Part shown: piece by piece, positions 52,525 through 64,000 of the stretch | Position numbering within the stretch: position 1 is the stretch's first letter | How the letters are laid out: each line of letters opens with the position of its first letter | Assembly (NCBI GenBank): GCA_964036665.1 | Contig: OZ038529.1 | Coordinates: 11,850,060-11,914,059 of the forward strand | Length of the DNA: 64,000 nucleotides | From: Gordius sp. MW1 | Lineage: Eukaryota; Nematomorpha; Gordioida; Gordea; Gordiidae | Reading direction: 5' to 3' | The notes under the pieces: model-generated | What the model saw: only the letters and a program-made list of their open reading frames with translations | What the model was told of the DNA's origin: nothing | Databases searched by the model: none | Position numbers and translations under genes: made by a program

Positions 52525-55500
52525 CTGTGATAAGATTTCAATGGTTAAAAAGAAATTCACCGGAGAAATGTTACTAAAAATATTACGAGCCATCAACATA
52601 TTTTCTCGGAGAACATTATTTTAATAGACATATGGGCGCCGTTAAATGATATGTCAATACCAGCTTGTCCAGGTAATCCCGGTGTGCCAGATCGACCAGG
52701 ATTTCCTCTTAAACCCACCAATCCAGGAGGGCCAGGCATACCATCGATTCCAGGAAGTCCTATTTCACCTTTGGTCCCTGTTTAAAGTAATTAATTATTG
52801 GAAAATAAAATATAAATTATAAACCAGGGATTCCTGCTAATCCTGGGAACCCATCTGGACCAGGTAATCCAGGCAATCCCTCTAAGCCATCGTCCCCACG
52901 GTTGCCTACTGGACCTATAAATTGATTTTCTGGTGGTATTATTCCAGGCTCTCCTGATTGACCTTTCGCTCCGTTAAGACCTTTAAATTCATACGTTCAT
53001 AATCATTATTTTTAAAAAAGCCACGTATTTTATATATGTAGCAAAATACATCTCCAAATATGCGTAAGAAAAATTTATATTATTACCTGGGAAACCATCT
53101 TTGCCTGCAGGACCGTCATATCCTACATCCCCTGGCATTCCTCGTAATCCTGGAAGTCCGGGAAATCCATCTAATCCTGGGGCCCCGCTATCTCCCGAAT
53201 ATCCCGGTAGCCCGTCAAGTCCTTAATATATTTGAAAAATAAAAATGAATTTAGACTTAAATTAACAGTCAACAGAAGGTAAGGGAAAATAAGGCAAGAT
53301 TTTTAGGATAATAATTTAAAACCAAAGGTCAAAGAACTAAATATATCACACTAATTAAAAAACCTAAAGTTCCCGAGAGGCCCATTTCTGGAAAAGCGTC
53401 TAATCCAGGGTCTCCGGCCATTCCTTTTAGACCATATTCTCCTGGATAACCATCGTCTCCAGGGGGGCCCATAGGACCAGGGGAACCTGGTAAACCTGCG
53501 AATCCAGGAAATCCTGCATCACCCTTTACCCCTTTATAACCTGGTGATCCGTATCCTGGACGACCAGGCAATCCTGGTAAACCATCAAGTCCAGGCAGAC
53601 CTGTAGCAAATTGTCATGCCCATCAAAAATTGTCTTCATTGAAATTGTTATTTTAAACACGTACTAATTAACTATGTCAAATCTTTTAACTCTTGTTTCT
53701 ATCATTAGTAGAAACTCGAATAATCTAAGAAAATAAGCCTTAGCTTTATTTTAAAGTTTAAAAAAAGAGGCCTCTCTCTAAGGCCTTACCGAATTTCTAT
53801 CTCAAAAAATAATATATTAGCGAAGTTAAACTTTCATTATTTTGAGGACACGTGGACTCTACTTTAGGTCATCGTAAGAGGCCTTATTGTTTTTATTAAC
53901 CTTGTGACAAGTACCATTTAACAGGTATGCATAGATTCAATATCTGCGCATTATTTAAATAATTAAAATTTTAACATCTATACTAATAATGACCTGAGTC
54001 CCCCTTTTCCCCTGGTAAACCATCCAAGCCGGGTGACCCGGGATTTCCCGGAGCGCCTTTTATGCTAGGGCCTGGGAAACCAATCGGACCTGGTAATCCA
54101 TCATATCCAGACAATCCCATTGATCCAGGCAAGCCGGGTTTACCTGGTAGTCCATCAAAGCCATTGTCTCCGAGCACACCCTTTTCACCTAAAATTTAAG
54201 AATACTAAGTTTAATAAATGATTAATTAATTCAACGCACGTAAAGGTGTATGATGTATGCTAATATTATACCCTTTTCAAGAATTAGTTGACGGAATAGA
54301 TTGCTTAACCTAATTATTTTGATGAAATCACTACCATTGATAAATATCACAATTTTTAATGAATAAGAAGCTGAGGGCAAGGGGCGGAGAAGGGGACGAT
54401 AAAGGCTAGGGAGGCGACGACATGATTTCTTTATTCAACTTTTGTGTAATGTAAAAAAGTTTTACTATGAACCTTGGAGACATTTCTAAATTAAAAAAAA
54501 ACTTTATGTAACGTGAGGCTGAGTTGTGCCAATTTATACAATTTTATATTTGCTATGGAAATCTTCAAGCTTATAAGACAAAAGATATAAAGTTTAGGGG
54601 AATTTTGATAGAAAGGGGTTCACATTCCTTACCTTTAAATCTTATTAATAGGTGCTCTGCCCATGATAATTAATTATCATCATCTGGATGCCTAACAAGG
54701 TTCTAGGACATTTTTATTTGAAATCACAGAATTTCGTTGTCAACCCCATTTTAAAAATCGTCGAAGCAGTTGTTACCTCAATTGAAGTGAAAGTGATGGA
54801 ACTTAAATGAGGAAATCAAAATTAGCTAGTTATCTTTTATTTAGCCACGAATGTGAGCTTTGTCAAACCCCTTTGTTACCTTTCCTTTTTTATACCTTGC
54901 TGAAATGGGCCTATGTGCTGGTGGAAAGCTTATCAATATCGAGGTTGGCAACTAAAAACTTGTATTTCCCTACCTTAGAGCGGTTGGATTTATATCATAA
55001 GGGGCGGGGGCGGCAAGAAAACATTTGGGAACACTGTCCTATATTATGGTTTTTAAATGCTATTATACTTTTGCAACTAAGCTTAAAAACTATATCGCTT
55101 TGGGTAATTATCAAACAGTTTGTGTATTTTAATTCCTTTTTAAATAGGCTTACATTTTTAGGGGAGTTCTTTAAATACCTTATCAAACCAAAAGAATTTG
55201 CTAACCTGGAAGACCAGGGTAACCGTCCTGACCCCTTTCACCAAGTGACCCAGGTAAACCCGGGGTACCAGGGTATCCAGCACTTCCAGGGGGTCCCGGT
55301 TGGAAGGATGCTAAATCGAAAATTATAAAAAGCTGGAAAAATTATCAAATAATTTAAAGACCTAATACATGCAAATATGTATCTAGAGATTAAATTAAAT
55401 AAATTAGAATTAATTTATATAAGCTGAATATAATCATCAAATTTGCTTATGAATTCGATTTATCGCAGCACACGCTAAATAGCCATTTTTTAAGGTATAA

Positions 55501-58500
55501 TGGCATGAAACATGGTATATTACGAATTCCTGGTGGCCCAGAATCTCCTTTTTCGCCCAATAACCCGGGGAAGCCGTTTGTTCCAGGAACGCCTGAAACC
55601 CCTGCTTCACCCTTTTTTCCTGAAATACCAGATGTGCCAGGTTCTCCTGAATCGCCTCTATTGCCAGGAGCCCCTGGTGTACCATCAAGGCCTCGTTCAC
55701 CCATAAATCCAATCAATCCGTCTGCACCAGGAAAGCCAGGGCTTCCTGCTAAACCTGATGTACCCTAGAAATCACATTTAAATAACAATAGTATTATTAC
55801 ATACACTTTAGGCTAATTGGATTACATTAAGGATCTAAGTCCCTTTTATTCAGTATGTTAATACCATGATAACGAGAGACATACAAAAAGTCATATTTTT
55901 GGTTTAAAGTAGGCTATGCCGGTGATATAAGACTACCTACCAGGCGCGTAGCCAGGATTTTCTCAAGGGGGGGGGGGAAATTTCAAAAATTTTAAGAACT
56001 TTATCGGGAGTAGGAGCTAACTCCCGATGAATTGTCAATAAAGCCAATCCATTTAATCTATTCTTAGACATGGTATTTCTAATGTCAATTTTTAGCCTCC
56101 TCAGCGTTGAGAAGCTATAAAATTTTTTTTTTAATCTTTGCCAAGGGGGGGGAATTTCCCGTTTCCCCCCACCCCTTATTTACGCCACTGCTACCAACCA
56201 CATGGCAAAGTATCTCAACACAGTAATGACAAAAAAATGGCTGAAAAACAGAAAACTATCGTGAGGGTGTAGTCCTAAGTAAGTGAAACAGGGCAGCCTT
56301 AAAAAAAGTTGCTAACAACGGAGATTGGAATTAGTTTGATCCTGTGGTACATAAGTCCGATCATATGACGACTGCCTCCGGGCAAAAGTGGGTATTAACC
56401 ATGGTGGACATGTTATATGAAAAGAAGGGATGCGGATGATTCTAATCGAAAAGGTTGAACATAAAGAAGAAGATAAGAAAAGGACAACCTCGTGTTACGG
56501 GGAAAGGTCATAACAACAACTTCATAGTGACAAAGAAATTAGATTTAGACAAGACGTCACGTATTCTAAATAAAAACTGATAAAAACTAAGTAAGAAGTT
56601 GTCATTATAGAACAGTACACCGGTCGCATACCTCCGATTTTTGGAAAATAATTTGGTATGTTTGATAAAAACAAAATAAAGCTATTTTGTAATACTTCTT
56701 TGCACTATAAAACATTAATTTGGTCTTCAAATATGTCGATAAACATTAAATAATCCACGAGGTTTTATTGAGCCTAATGGTGTATACGTGGCTTTTTTGG
56801 TGTGCCTAAATGATTTATTCAACCTATGTTTATAATAATTTAAAACGGGCGTAGCCAAATTAAACAACTTTCAATTTAAAACTAGGTAAAATGTTTTACA
56901 ATATAATATTTTTATTTACCAATATGCATTTTTACTAATATATTTAGCTCCAATCTAACATAATTAGTGTTTAAAGAGCTAAAAAATTTGCATGGAAACT
57001 AAAACTAAAATTTATATTTGGTGTGCATATAACTCCATTCATTTAAATTCCCCTTGACATTTAAAAATTAGAGTCGGTGGATTAATTTCACTTATATACC
57101 TATTCTCTATTTGAAGCAGGCGCGTAGCCAAGGAGGAGGAAAGCGGGACTTTTCCTTCCCTTTGACCAAAATTTTAAATTTTTTTTGATTAATTAGATTA
57201 AATGGGTTAAAATATTATATAGTTTAGTTGCATAAAAGATTTTGAGACACTCATAAAAGCCTGGAAACATCATATACATTCAATTTTTCGAATTTAATTC
57301 GAGTGGGGCCAGTGTGCCTGACTTTTTGGCTGTTTAATTTTTATTTTTAATTACAAATAAGATGTTTAAAAAAATTTTTGCCAGCTTTCCTTCCCCTTAA
57401 GAAAATCCTGTCTATGCGGCTGATTTGAAGAAAACACGTGCTAACACAAAATAACCAATGTTTGCGGATCCAATAATAAGAGAATTATTTGAGCATGAGT
57501 TAAACATTGAACAAATACTATCAAGAATGCAGGGTGTTGGTTAAATAGCAAAATATTATCGAAAAAATTACAGGCCTACAAGTACGTTTCCAAATACTCT
57601 ACATATGGGTGAAAATTTCGTTAAAATTTTGAAACTTAAACTTTTAATATTGCAACTTAGTTATAAAAAATCTGAAATTCCAAGGGTGCCTTTAATATAA
57701 AAAAGTACATTTTAGATACATACCAATTCTCCCTTAAGTCCTGGCATACCAGGTAACCCATTATCACCTCGTTCACCCGCGAAACCTGGTAAGCCAGGCA
57801 AGCCATCAAAACCTGGATACCCTGGCTCACCCGCTAAGCCTGGTGCTCCCGGTATTGAATCTCCGATTTGACCTCTTTCTCCAGCTAATCCTGGGAAACC
57901 TAAAATATTTTATATGAGGAATTTCGTGTTTAAACTTTTACCTGCTAGTCCTGGGTTTCCTCGTTTTCCTGGAAGTCCTGGTAATCCACCTTCACCCTTT
58001 TGACCTGGAATGCCTGATTTGCCTGGTAATCCGGGAGTGCCGGGAAACCCAGGAAAACCGCCATCCCCCTTTTCACCTTCACAATTTATTACATATAAAT
58101 AAAAGTATTTGAGTTCAGATTAAAGTTGCTTATTAATACCAAAATTTGTTGATTGTAACATAATTTTGATCACATATCGAGCTCTTAATATTTATTATTT
58201 TAAGGGTCTTTGTTTACCAGTAAAGCCAGGTAGGCCAGGAGAGCCTGGCATACCATCGTATCCTGTATCACCAGATTCACCAACCAATCCTGGAAATCCA
58301 TCTAAACCCGGGAAACCAGGGGAACCCGGAAAGCCATTTTCACCCAATTCTCCTTTTTGTCCTAAATTACACGTAACCATAAATTTATGTAAACCATTGT
58401 ATTTCTCCCAAACAAAAATTTAAAACCTACAACGGGATATAATTATATAAGTAACTGCTTCTTTTAATAAATGATTTATAAAATACCTGGTGTTCCGGGA

Positions 58501-61500
58501 GTTCCAGGTAGACCGTCAATACCCTGACTTCCAGGAAATCCTGGTAGACCGTCCATGCCGGGTAGTCCGGGAAACCCTGAGTCACCCTTTAAACCTAATA
58601 ACCCAGGAAGTCCTGGGAGTCCTGCTATTCCCTTGGCACCGGGGTATCCAGGACGGCCTTGTTTTAAAAAGCCATGTAAATATTTAAATTTAAAAATACG
58701 TTAGTCGATCAGGCAACGAAAATAATTGATATATTTGATTTAAAAATAAATTAAAAAATAATACATTGGTGCATTTCAAAAAATTACCGATAGGCCCCTG
58801 AGGACCAGGATTTCCGATAGGGCCATTGGTTCCAAATCCAGGTGATCCACTGTCACCTTTTTCTCCTGCCAGGCCTGGTAAACCTGGTAACCCATCTAAT
58901 CCGTTCAGGCCTGGTAGTCCAGGGGATCCCTCTATTCCTGGTAGACCTATTATTTTCAAAATTAAGAAGATTTACTTACAATAATTTATCGTTTCTAATC
59001 GTTTAAACATTCTATTTTGCGGTTTAATCATCTCATTTTATAACATTCTACCATCTAATCCAGGATATCCAGGATCGCCTCTTTCGCCTTTAAGCCCAGG
59101 TAGACCTGGAATTCCCGGGATCGGTTGAATTAAGCTAGCAGGTCCAGGGTCCCCATGAGCACCTACACCATTTAAGAACAAGTATTTATTATTGACGAGT
59201 CCATTCAAAGCATGATTATATTGTTTTTTAATCACAATATACCTTTAGTGCCAACTAGACCAGGCAGACCTGGGAGTCCGGGCATGCCAGGGTATCCTAC
59301 AGGACCTGTAGGACCATCTAATCCAGGATCCCCACGAGGTCCAGGTAACCCTTATGGAGTAATTAAAGGACATGTATAAAAGACACTCAATCATAACTAC
59401 AAAAATTTTTAAAGGTTTCAAAACAATTCTACAAAATAATTAAAATATAATCATTTTTTAAATTACCTTTTGGTCCGCTAACCTCTGGTCTAGCATCGAA
59501 TCCTGGGTTACCAGGTAAGCCAGGCATACCATCTAATCCCGGTCTCCCGTCGTCTCCGGGTAATCCGGGTAAACCAGGATAACCATCTTCACCCCTGGGC
59601 CCTTTAAGTCCCGGGATTCCGGGCAAGCCCCTCCCAATAATGTCACCTTAAAATTTTTACAACATTTTTTTAAATACTCATGTTTTTTTTAAATAAATTA
59701 TGTTTTGGCACAAAACTACGATGGCGAGTACTAGATCTTACACACTCTACATGCTATAAAGATTCTTTTGCACATTCATTTCTTTTAATATTCATTTATT
59801 TATTTCAGGTTCCGAGATTGGTCAATTTAGTCTTTTAAAAAAATAATTTTTTATAATGGATTTCGATGATGAATTGCCTATCCAAATTAAGAACATTTTA
59901 TTTAAAGGGATTGAGATCAAGCGTGTTTAAAATATACCTGGTTGACCAGGAGTCCCTGGCAAACCATCCAGCCCAGGAAGCCCAGGAGTACCAGGCTCGC
60001 CAACCGACCCTGTAGTACCCGGAGTACCATATCCTGTTTCACCAATTTCCCCCTTTGCCCCCGGTAGACCCGAGACACCGGGCAACCCATCTCTTCCAGG
60101 AAACCCTGAATCGCCCTAAATATTTAAGAATAAAAGGTTATAATAATTAAATTACCGCCTGTCCTTTGAGGTATTCGTAGCCTCCAGTCGGCTGTCCAGG
60201 AGGACCCATGACACCAGGTTTTCCAGGTTGTCCCGGTGAGCCATCTAATCCAGGGTATCCAGCGTCACCCTTATTACCTAAATGTCTAAGTTTTTAGCAA
60301 AACAAACTATAAATACCCCTCATCGACTGTAGTAAGGAATAATCAACTCTAGGAGTATCGCCTTTTGTTCCAGGAAGGCCTGGCATACCATCTAACCCAG
60401 GTTGTCCCTATAATAAACAAAAAAAATGTATGGGCCTAATCGGAATTTAAGTTTTGTGCAAAGATAATGAATGAGTGTTAAGGACTTTTTAATTATATTT
60501 TATCGTTAACTATTTGTATTTATACATTTTTATCAGTCACAAATAAAGTGCCTCACGGATAAGTTCAAAAGTTCTTAAATGCAAAAAAATGTTTTCATTA
60601 GTCTGATAATTTTGTGGCAAGTTTGATTTAAATACCAGGTTGACCATAACCGCGCCTTCAATAGATATAAGTTCTTAATAATTGTGGTAATAAATTCTTA
60701 TTTAAATTCTGTGGTTTAAATAATTTATTCAACAGAAATAAAAACTTAAATATATTTGTCGGACAATGCGTTTCAAGGCACATTGTGAAAATTTTGCCTT
60801 AAAATTGAGTGTTTATAATTTTTTATTAACTTAAAATCCACTAAAAAGCACAACTTACAGCAAATCCTGGTCTACCAGGCTGACCGGCTTCCCCGTCATC
60901 CCCCTGTTCCCCAACTTCCCCAGCTTCTCCCGGTGATCCTCTTTCTCCTTGCTTACCAGGAAATCCATCTAAGCCCCTTTCGCCTTTGCTCCCTTTTTGC
61001 CCAGACCGACAAAAGTTGCAAGTTCCACCAGAATCACCTAAAAGCGTTTTTAATATAGCTGAAATATTATAAGCGCACCTTTCGGGCCTTCAGGTCCGAT
61101 GGGACCGGGTCTTCCATTCAATCCTGGGTAACCGGGTTCTCCCTTGGGTCCCGGGACTCCCACTGGGCCAGATATACCGTCAATAGTATCACCTGGACGA
61201 CCTGTGTTTATTAAGGCATAATGATTATCAAATTTAAAATAACCTGCCCATCTAACCAACCTTTTTAACATTTATTAAACACTATCTCTTTACATTATTC
61301 TAGACAACAACTATTATTCATACATATACATCTATCTATACATGTTCTTCCAAGCGAATTTGATAAGCAAATAGATTTTTTGGTGGCGAGCACTACTCGC
61401 AATAATCATTTATTATGTGTATTAATTTGCTAACGACATTAAACGAAAAATATCTTTACCAGGTGGACCATCAAATCCCCTTTCCCCTTTGTTCCCTGGG

Positions 61501-64000
61501 TAACCGTCTAAGCCAGGAAGTCCATCTAAGCCAGGAGCACCGGAAATTCCAATCCCTGGGGGTCCAATGTCGCCATTTAAACCTTTGGCTCCGTTAAATC
61601 CTGGTGCACCTGGTGGTCCTTGAATTCCAGGAAGACCTGAACATAATAGTAGACAAATAAGTAATAATAACTTTTACATCTAGTAATAGATTTATAAATA
61701 TAAAACTTTATTAAATTTAAGATAAAGGTAGGGTATAAACATTTATTTTCTTATCACCAGATTTAATGCTAATTAGCCTATTAAACAGTTATATTAATTT
61801 AAGATCAGGTCGTCGATCATTTGGTTTATTCGCTGAAAGGCAAGGTTAGCTATTTATCGCTAAATCCCCATTTTTACAAAATATATTAAAGTGACAAATC
61901 ATTTCTCGATATAGTTTCAAGAATTTCATATTTAATAAATGAAAAAAATGTTTGTCGTGTAAGTGATGTTTTAAATTATTTAATTTACTCAAACGTATGA
62001 CTACAAATTACATACCCCTGGATATGTATTTAATAAACTTAAATTATTTGTAAGTTGTGAAATAATGTTTACCTGGTAAACCGTTATCCCCTTTATCACC
62101 CTTTTCAGATGGGGATCCATTCAAACCGGGCAGGCCCGATAAACCTGGACTACCTACAGGGCCAGTGGGTCCTCGAGGCCCAGGAAACCCTGGTATACCC
62201 TCCTGTCCCTGAGCACCCGGCCTCCCAGGATTTCCTTCTGAACCAGGGAATCCGGTTGGTCCTACTCTTCCGTCTGGACCGCTCTAAATCATTATAAACA
62301 TGTTTCTCAATAAATTACCATGCGACATCGACCGTTAGAAATTGATTTAATGATTATCTATGATTTGTTCATGATAAAGAAAGCATAAACAAAAAAATTG
62401 AAACATTATTTTAAATGACCAAAATAATAAATTATTTAGATTACAAAATTCATATTCATTGTTCTTTAAATCGTTAAAATATATTTGTCATGGACAAGTT
62501 GTAACAAAGTAGTTTTTTTTTTCAAAATAATTTAATTGTCTGATGAAAAATGTATTGGGTTTTTATTATTTTTATGTGCAATAATAAAGAATATACATTG
62601 TTAATCATTGATAATATTTTCAATAACTAAAAGATTGTTTTTTGAATGAGAAATTTGTCCGTTTAAATTTAATCATTTTTCAACTTCTAAAAATTGGAAA
62701 ATGCAAAAGAGTTAATAATTTAATTATGCCATAAATAGAAATTATGATCAATATTTATCTGATATTTAAAAGGTTAAGGCATTTTGAGATTCGCCATATA
62801 ACAATATTCTGGCAAATACGGAGTATAATATAATAATTTAAAGCGTTCTACCCTAAAGTTAATTATATTTAATTCGTATCAATTCATTAAGCTATTTTTC
62901 TTAAGATGCATAAGACTATATTTTATTTCAAAAAATTTAATGTGTACTCCTGGAGCTCCAGGTGGTCCTAGTAAACCTTGCCTACCGTCAGGGCCTGGAT
63001 CTCCCCTCAACCCTGCTTCCCCCGGGGTTCCTTCAACACCTGGAAATCCATCTTCACCCCCATCGCCCTTTAATGAAATCAAGATTATTAAAGAATGATA
63101 AAAAACTAACAGAATATGCCAGTATCTGCAGTGGCATTCTTATCATTTAATATCACGTGGTTATAATAAACTGATCAAATTTATAATTAATATGATATAG
63201 TAATATAAACTTTCCTACCTTAAACCCAGGGGGTCCGATGAGTCCCGCTCTACCTTCTTTACCCTGAATTAAATAATGACTATACTATAAAGATTGTTTA
63301 AAATACCCTTTTTCCGGCTGGACCGACCATCCCCTTTTCACCTTTAGAACCTCGTAAACCAGGTAAACCCTAAATACATTTTTGTTTAACACGCGTAAAA
63401 TGTTTATTAAATACGGGATATCCGGGAGTGCCGTCAAATCCTTTTTCTCCTCCATCGCCAGGATCCCCTCTGTAACCTGGGTCTCCGGACGGTCCTTTGG
63501 GACCTTCAAATAAACTTTCTAGCCCTTCTTGATACTGATATGTCCCAGGAGGTCCTGGAGGACCAGGGGGTCCATAATTACCCTATTTATTATATATCGT
63601 GTAATTTATTCGAATTAAAGTTCGATAAAATATAAATGTAAAATTGCAATACAATTTCTCCCTTTTCGCCCCATAAACCAATGCCCATGTTTCCTTCATC
63701 TCCACGCAATCCAGTGACTCCGGGTAAGCCAGGGAATCCGTAATCGCCTAAATCCCCCTTCAAACCAGGATAACCGTCGAGACCTGGTAGTCCCTTTAAT
63801 GATCAAATAAAAACGAAATGAAATGTCATTGCTGATTCAAAGTTTAATTTAATGTAATAAAAGTACGCACGGGAAGGCCTGGCATGCCATCTCGACCATT
63901 TTCTCCAGGTATCCCATAGGCGGCGTCCCCAACTAATGCGGGCTCTCCTTTGAGCCCTTTCATTCCCGGATTTCCAGGGACGCCCATCAAACCAGAAGGA
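50757..64000 (-). CDS. COL4A2: Collagen type IV alpha chain (alpha2-like), 3' 31 exons, incomplete at 5' end
   Basis: Exons from the right: >64000-63871, 63793-63653, 63582-63415, 63369-63307, 63263-63219, 63067-62948, 62283-62073, 61636-61460, 61201-61079, 61037-60859, 60407-60317, 60277-60156, 60115-59938, 59646-59467, 59350-59243, 59162-59052, 58946-58788, 58657-58487, 58361-58218, 58076-57942, 57899-57724, 55764-55524, 55310-55206, 54188-53994, 53600-53364, 53221-53087, 52980-52825, 52777-52661, 52524-52333, 51700-51414, 51014-50757. All junctions are GT-AG and all phases agree; most introns split a Gly codon after its first G. The product is Gly-X-Y repeats with several interruptions (for example GIPSFQPG at 55524/55310 and [13 protein letters not shown] at 60317), then NC1. 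It is a basement-membrane network protein, secreted as a triple helix. The NC1 wording ([22 protein letters not shown]) is closer to alpha2 than alpha1. The signal peptide and 7S region are beyond the window. Confidence 0.97.
54189..55205. other. Collagen intron, 1 kb
   Basis: Intronic; the long plus-strand open frame (54807-55328) partly overlaps the antisense of a collagen exon and has no family resemblance. No transposon signature noted. Confidence 0.5.
55941..56190. mobile_element. GCGTAG-type hAT MITE in a collagen intron
   Basis: Starts CAGGCGCGTAGCCAGG and ends TTATTTACGCCACTG. Flanks CTACCTAC and CTACCAAC give an 8-bp duplication with one mismatch. G-run near the left end, C-run near the right. 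250 bp. Confidence 0.75.
56218..56530 (+). pseudogene. RTE-like LINE 3' tail in a collagen intron
   Basis: Plus-strand reading gives [19 protein letters not shown] frames and then KKRGQPRV, the C-terminal LINE block (GHVxRRDADDxNRKV...GKRKRGRPRVTW), parallel to 35330-35500. Short and with stops. Confidence 0.55.
57117..57422. mobile_element. GCGTAG-type hAT MITE with perfect 8-bp target duplication
   Basis: Starts CAGGCGCGTAGCCAAGG and ends CCTGTCTATGCGGCTG. ATTTGAAG flanks both sides exactly (57109-57116 and 57423-57430). 306 bp, no ORF, in the same 2-kb collagen intron as the copy at 55941. Confidence 0.85.

Noticed and set aside
54807..55328. 173-codon plus-strand open frame
   Set aside because: Its 3' part is the antisense of collagen exon 55206-55310 and the rest is intron; no family resemblance, and Gly-X-Y coding on the minus strand explains the openness.
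1..64000. CRISPR arrays, phage or bacterial defence systems
   Set aside because: No regularly spaced identical repeats with unique spacers and no bacterial gene organisation; the window is clearly a eukaryotic nuclear genome.

Overview
This is a window of an AT-rich invertebrate animal genome, probably arthropod or arthropod-like, though the lineage is not resolved. The evidence is spliced genes with GT-AG introns, a basement-membrane collagen IV gene, a secreted ACE-family peptidase gene, and a dense, nested eukaryotic transposon load (Helitron, piggyBac, hAT, MULE, Ty3/gypsy, small LTR elements, two LINE lineages, tRNA-derived SINEs, MITEs). No bacterial-type operons, CRISPR arrays or phage genes are visible. 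Many introns are extremely short (34-45 nt).

Host genes: three, all on the minus strand, whose exons I joined by hand with consistent reading phase. (1) 3754-5459: PA2G4/EBP1, complete, 12 exons, 399 codons before the stop. (2) 36334-47084: a single-domain angiotensin-converting-enzyme-like M2 metallopeptidase with signal peptide, intact HEMGH...E zinc site and 12 peptidase exons. A complement-control-protein (sushi) exon lies directly behind it and can be spliced on in frame. (3) 50757->64000: a type IV collagen chain (alpha2-like), with the complete C-terminal NC1 domain and 31 exons in the window; the 5' part (7S region, signal peptide) lies beyond the right edge.

Repeat landscape, left to right. 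1-3.7 kb: AT-rich with a few short repeats. 6.2-8.0 kb: RTE-like LINE remnant (minus). 8.8-14.5 kb: decayed piggyBac-like gene split by a Helitron with intact termini (9215-14082) but a truncated, frameshifted RepHel gene. 14.8-15.9 kb: SINE and MULE/SWIM remnant. 16.3-18.3 kb: small LTR retroelement plus a third LTR, enclosing a Kunitz-like host-gene fragment. 18.9-21.3 kb: long palindromic MITE and a composite tandem-repeat block. 22.4-25.99 kb: LINE, gag, hAT and SINE scraps. 26.35-30.61 kb: Ty3/gypsy element (minus) with a 1118-aa pol ORF and a MITE in its 5' LTR. 30.7-35.5 kb: two LINE remnants, the second broken by two hAT elements and a MITE. 42.9-45.3 kb (ACE intron 1): a second composite repeat block. 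47.7-49.9 kb: hAT remnants and a hAT insertion with a perfect 8-bp target duplication. Collagen introns: hAT MITEs and a LINE tail.

The three host genes do not form an obvious pathway: PA2G4 is a ubiquitous growth and ribosome-associated factor, the ACE-like enzyme is a predicted secreted dipeptidyl carboxypeptidase, and collagen IV is a structural basement-membrane protein. The points most worth a second look are the ACE-sushi exon arrangement, the LTR-flanked Kunitz-like fragment, the Helitron upstream repeats that carry a decayed piece of the Helitron's own helicase, and several MITE/SINE families with readable target duplications or tRNA-like heads.
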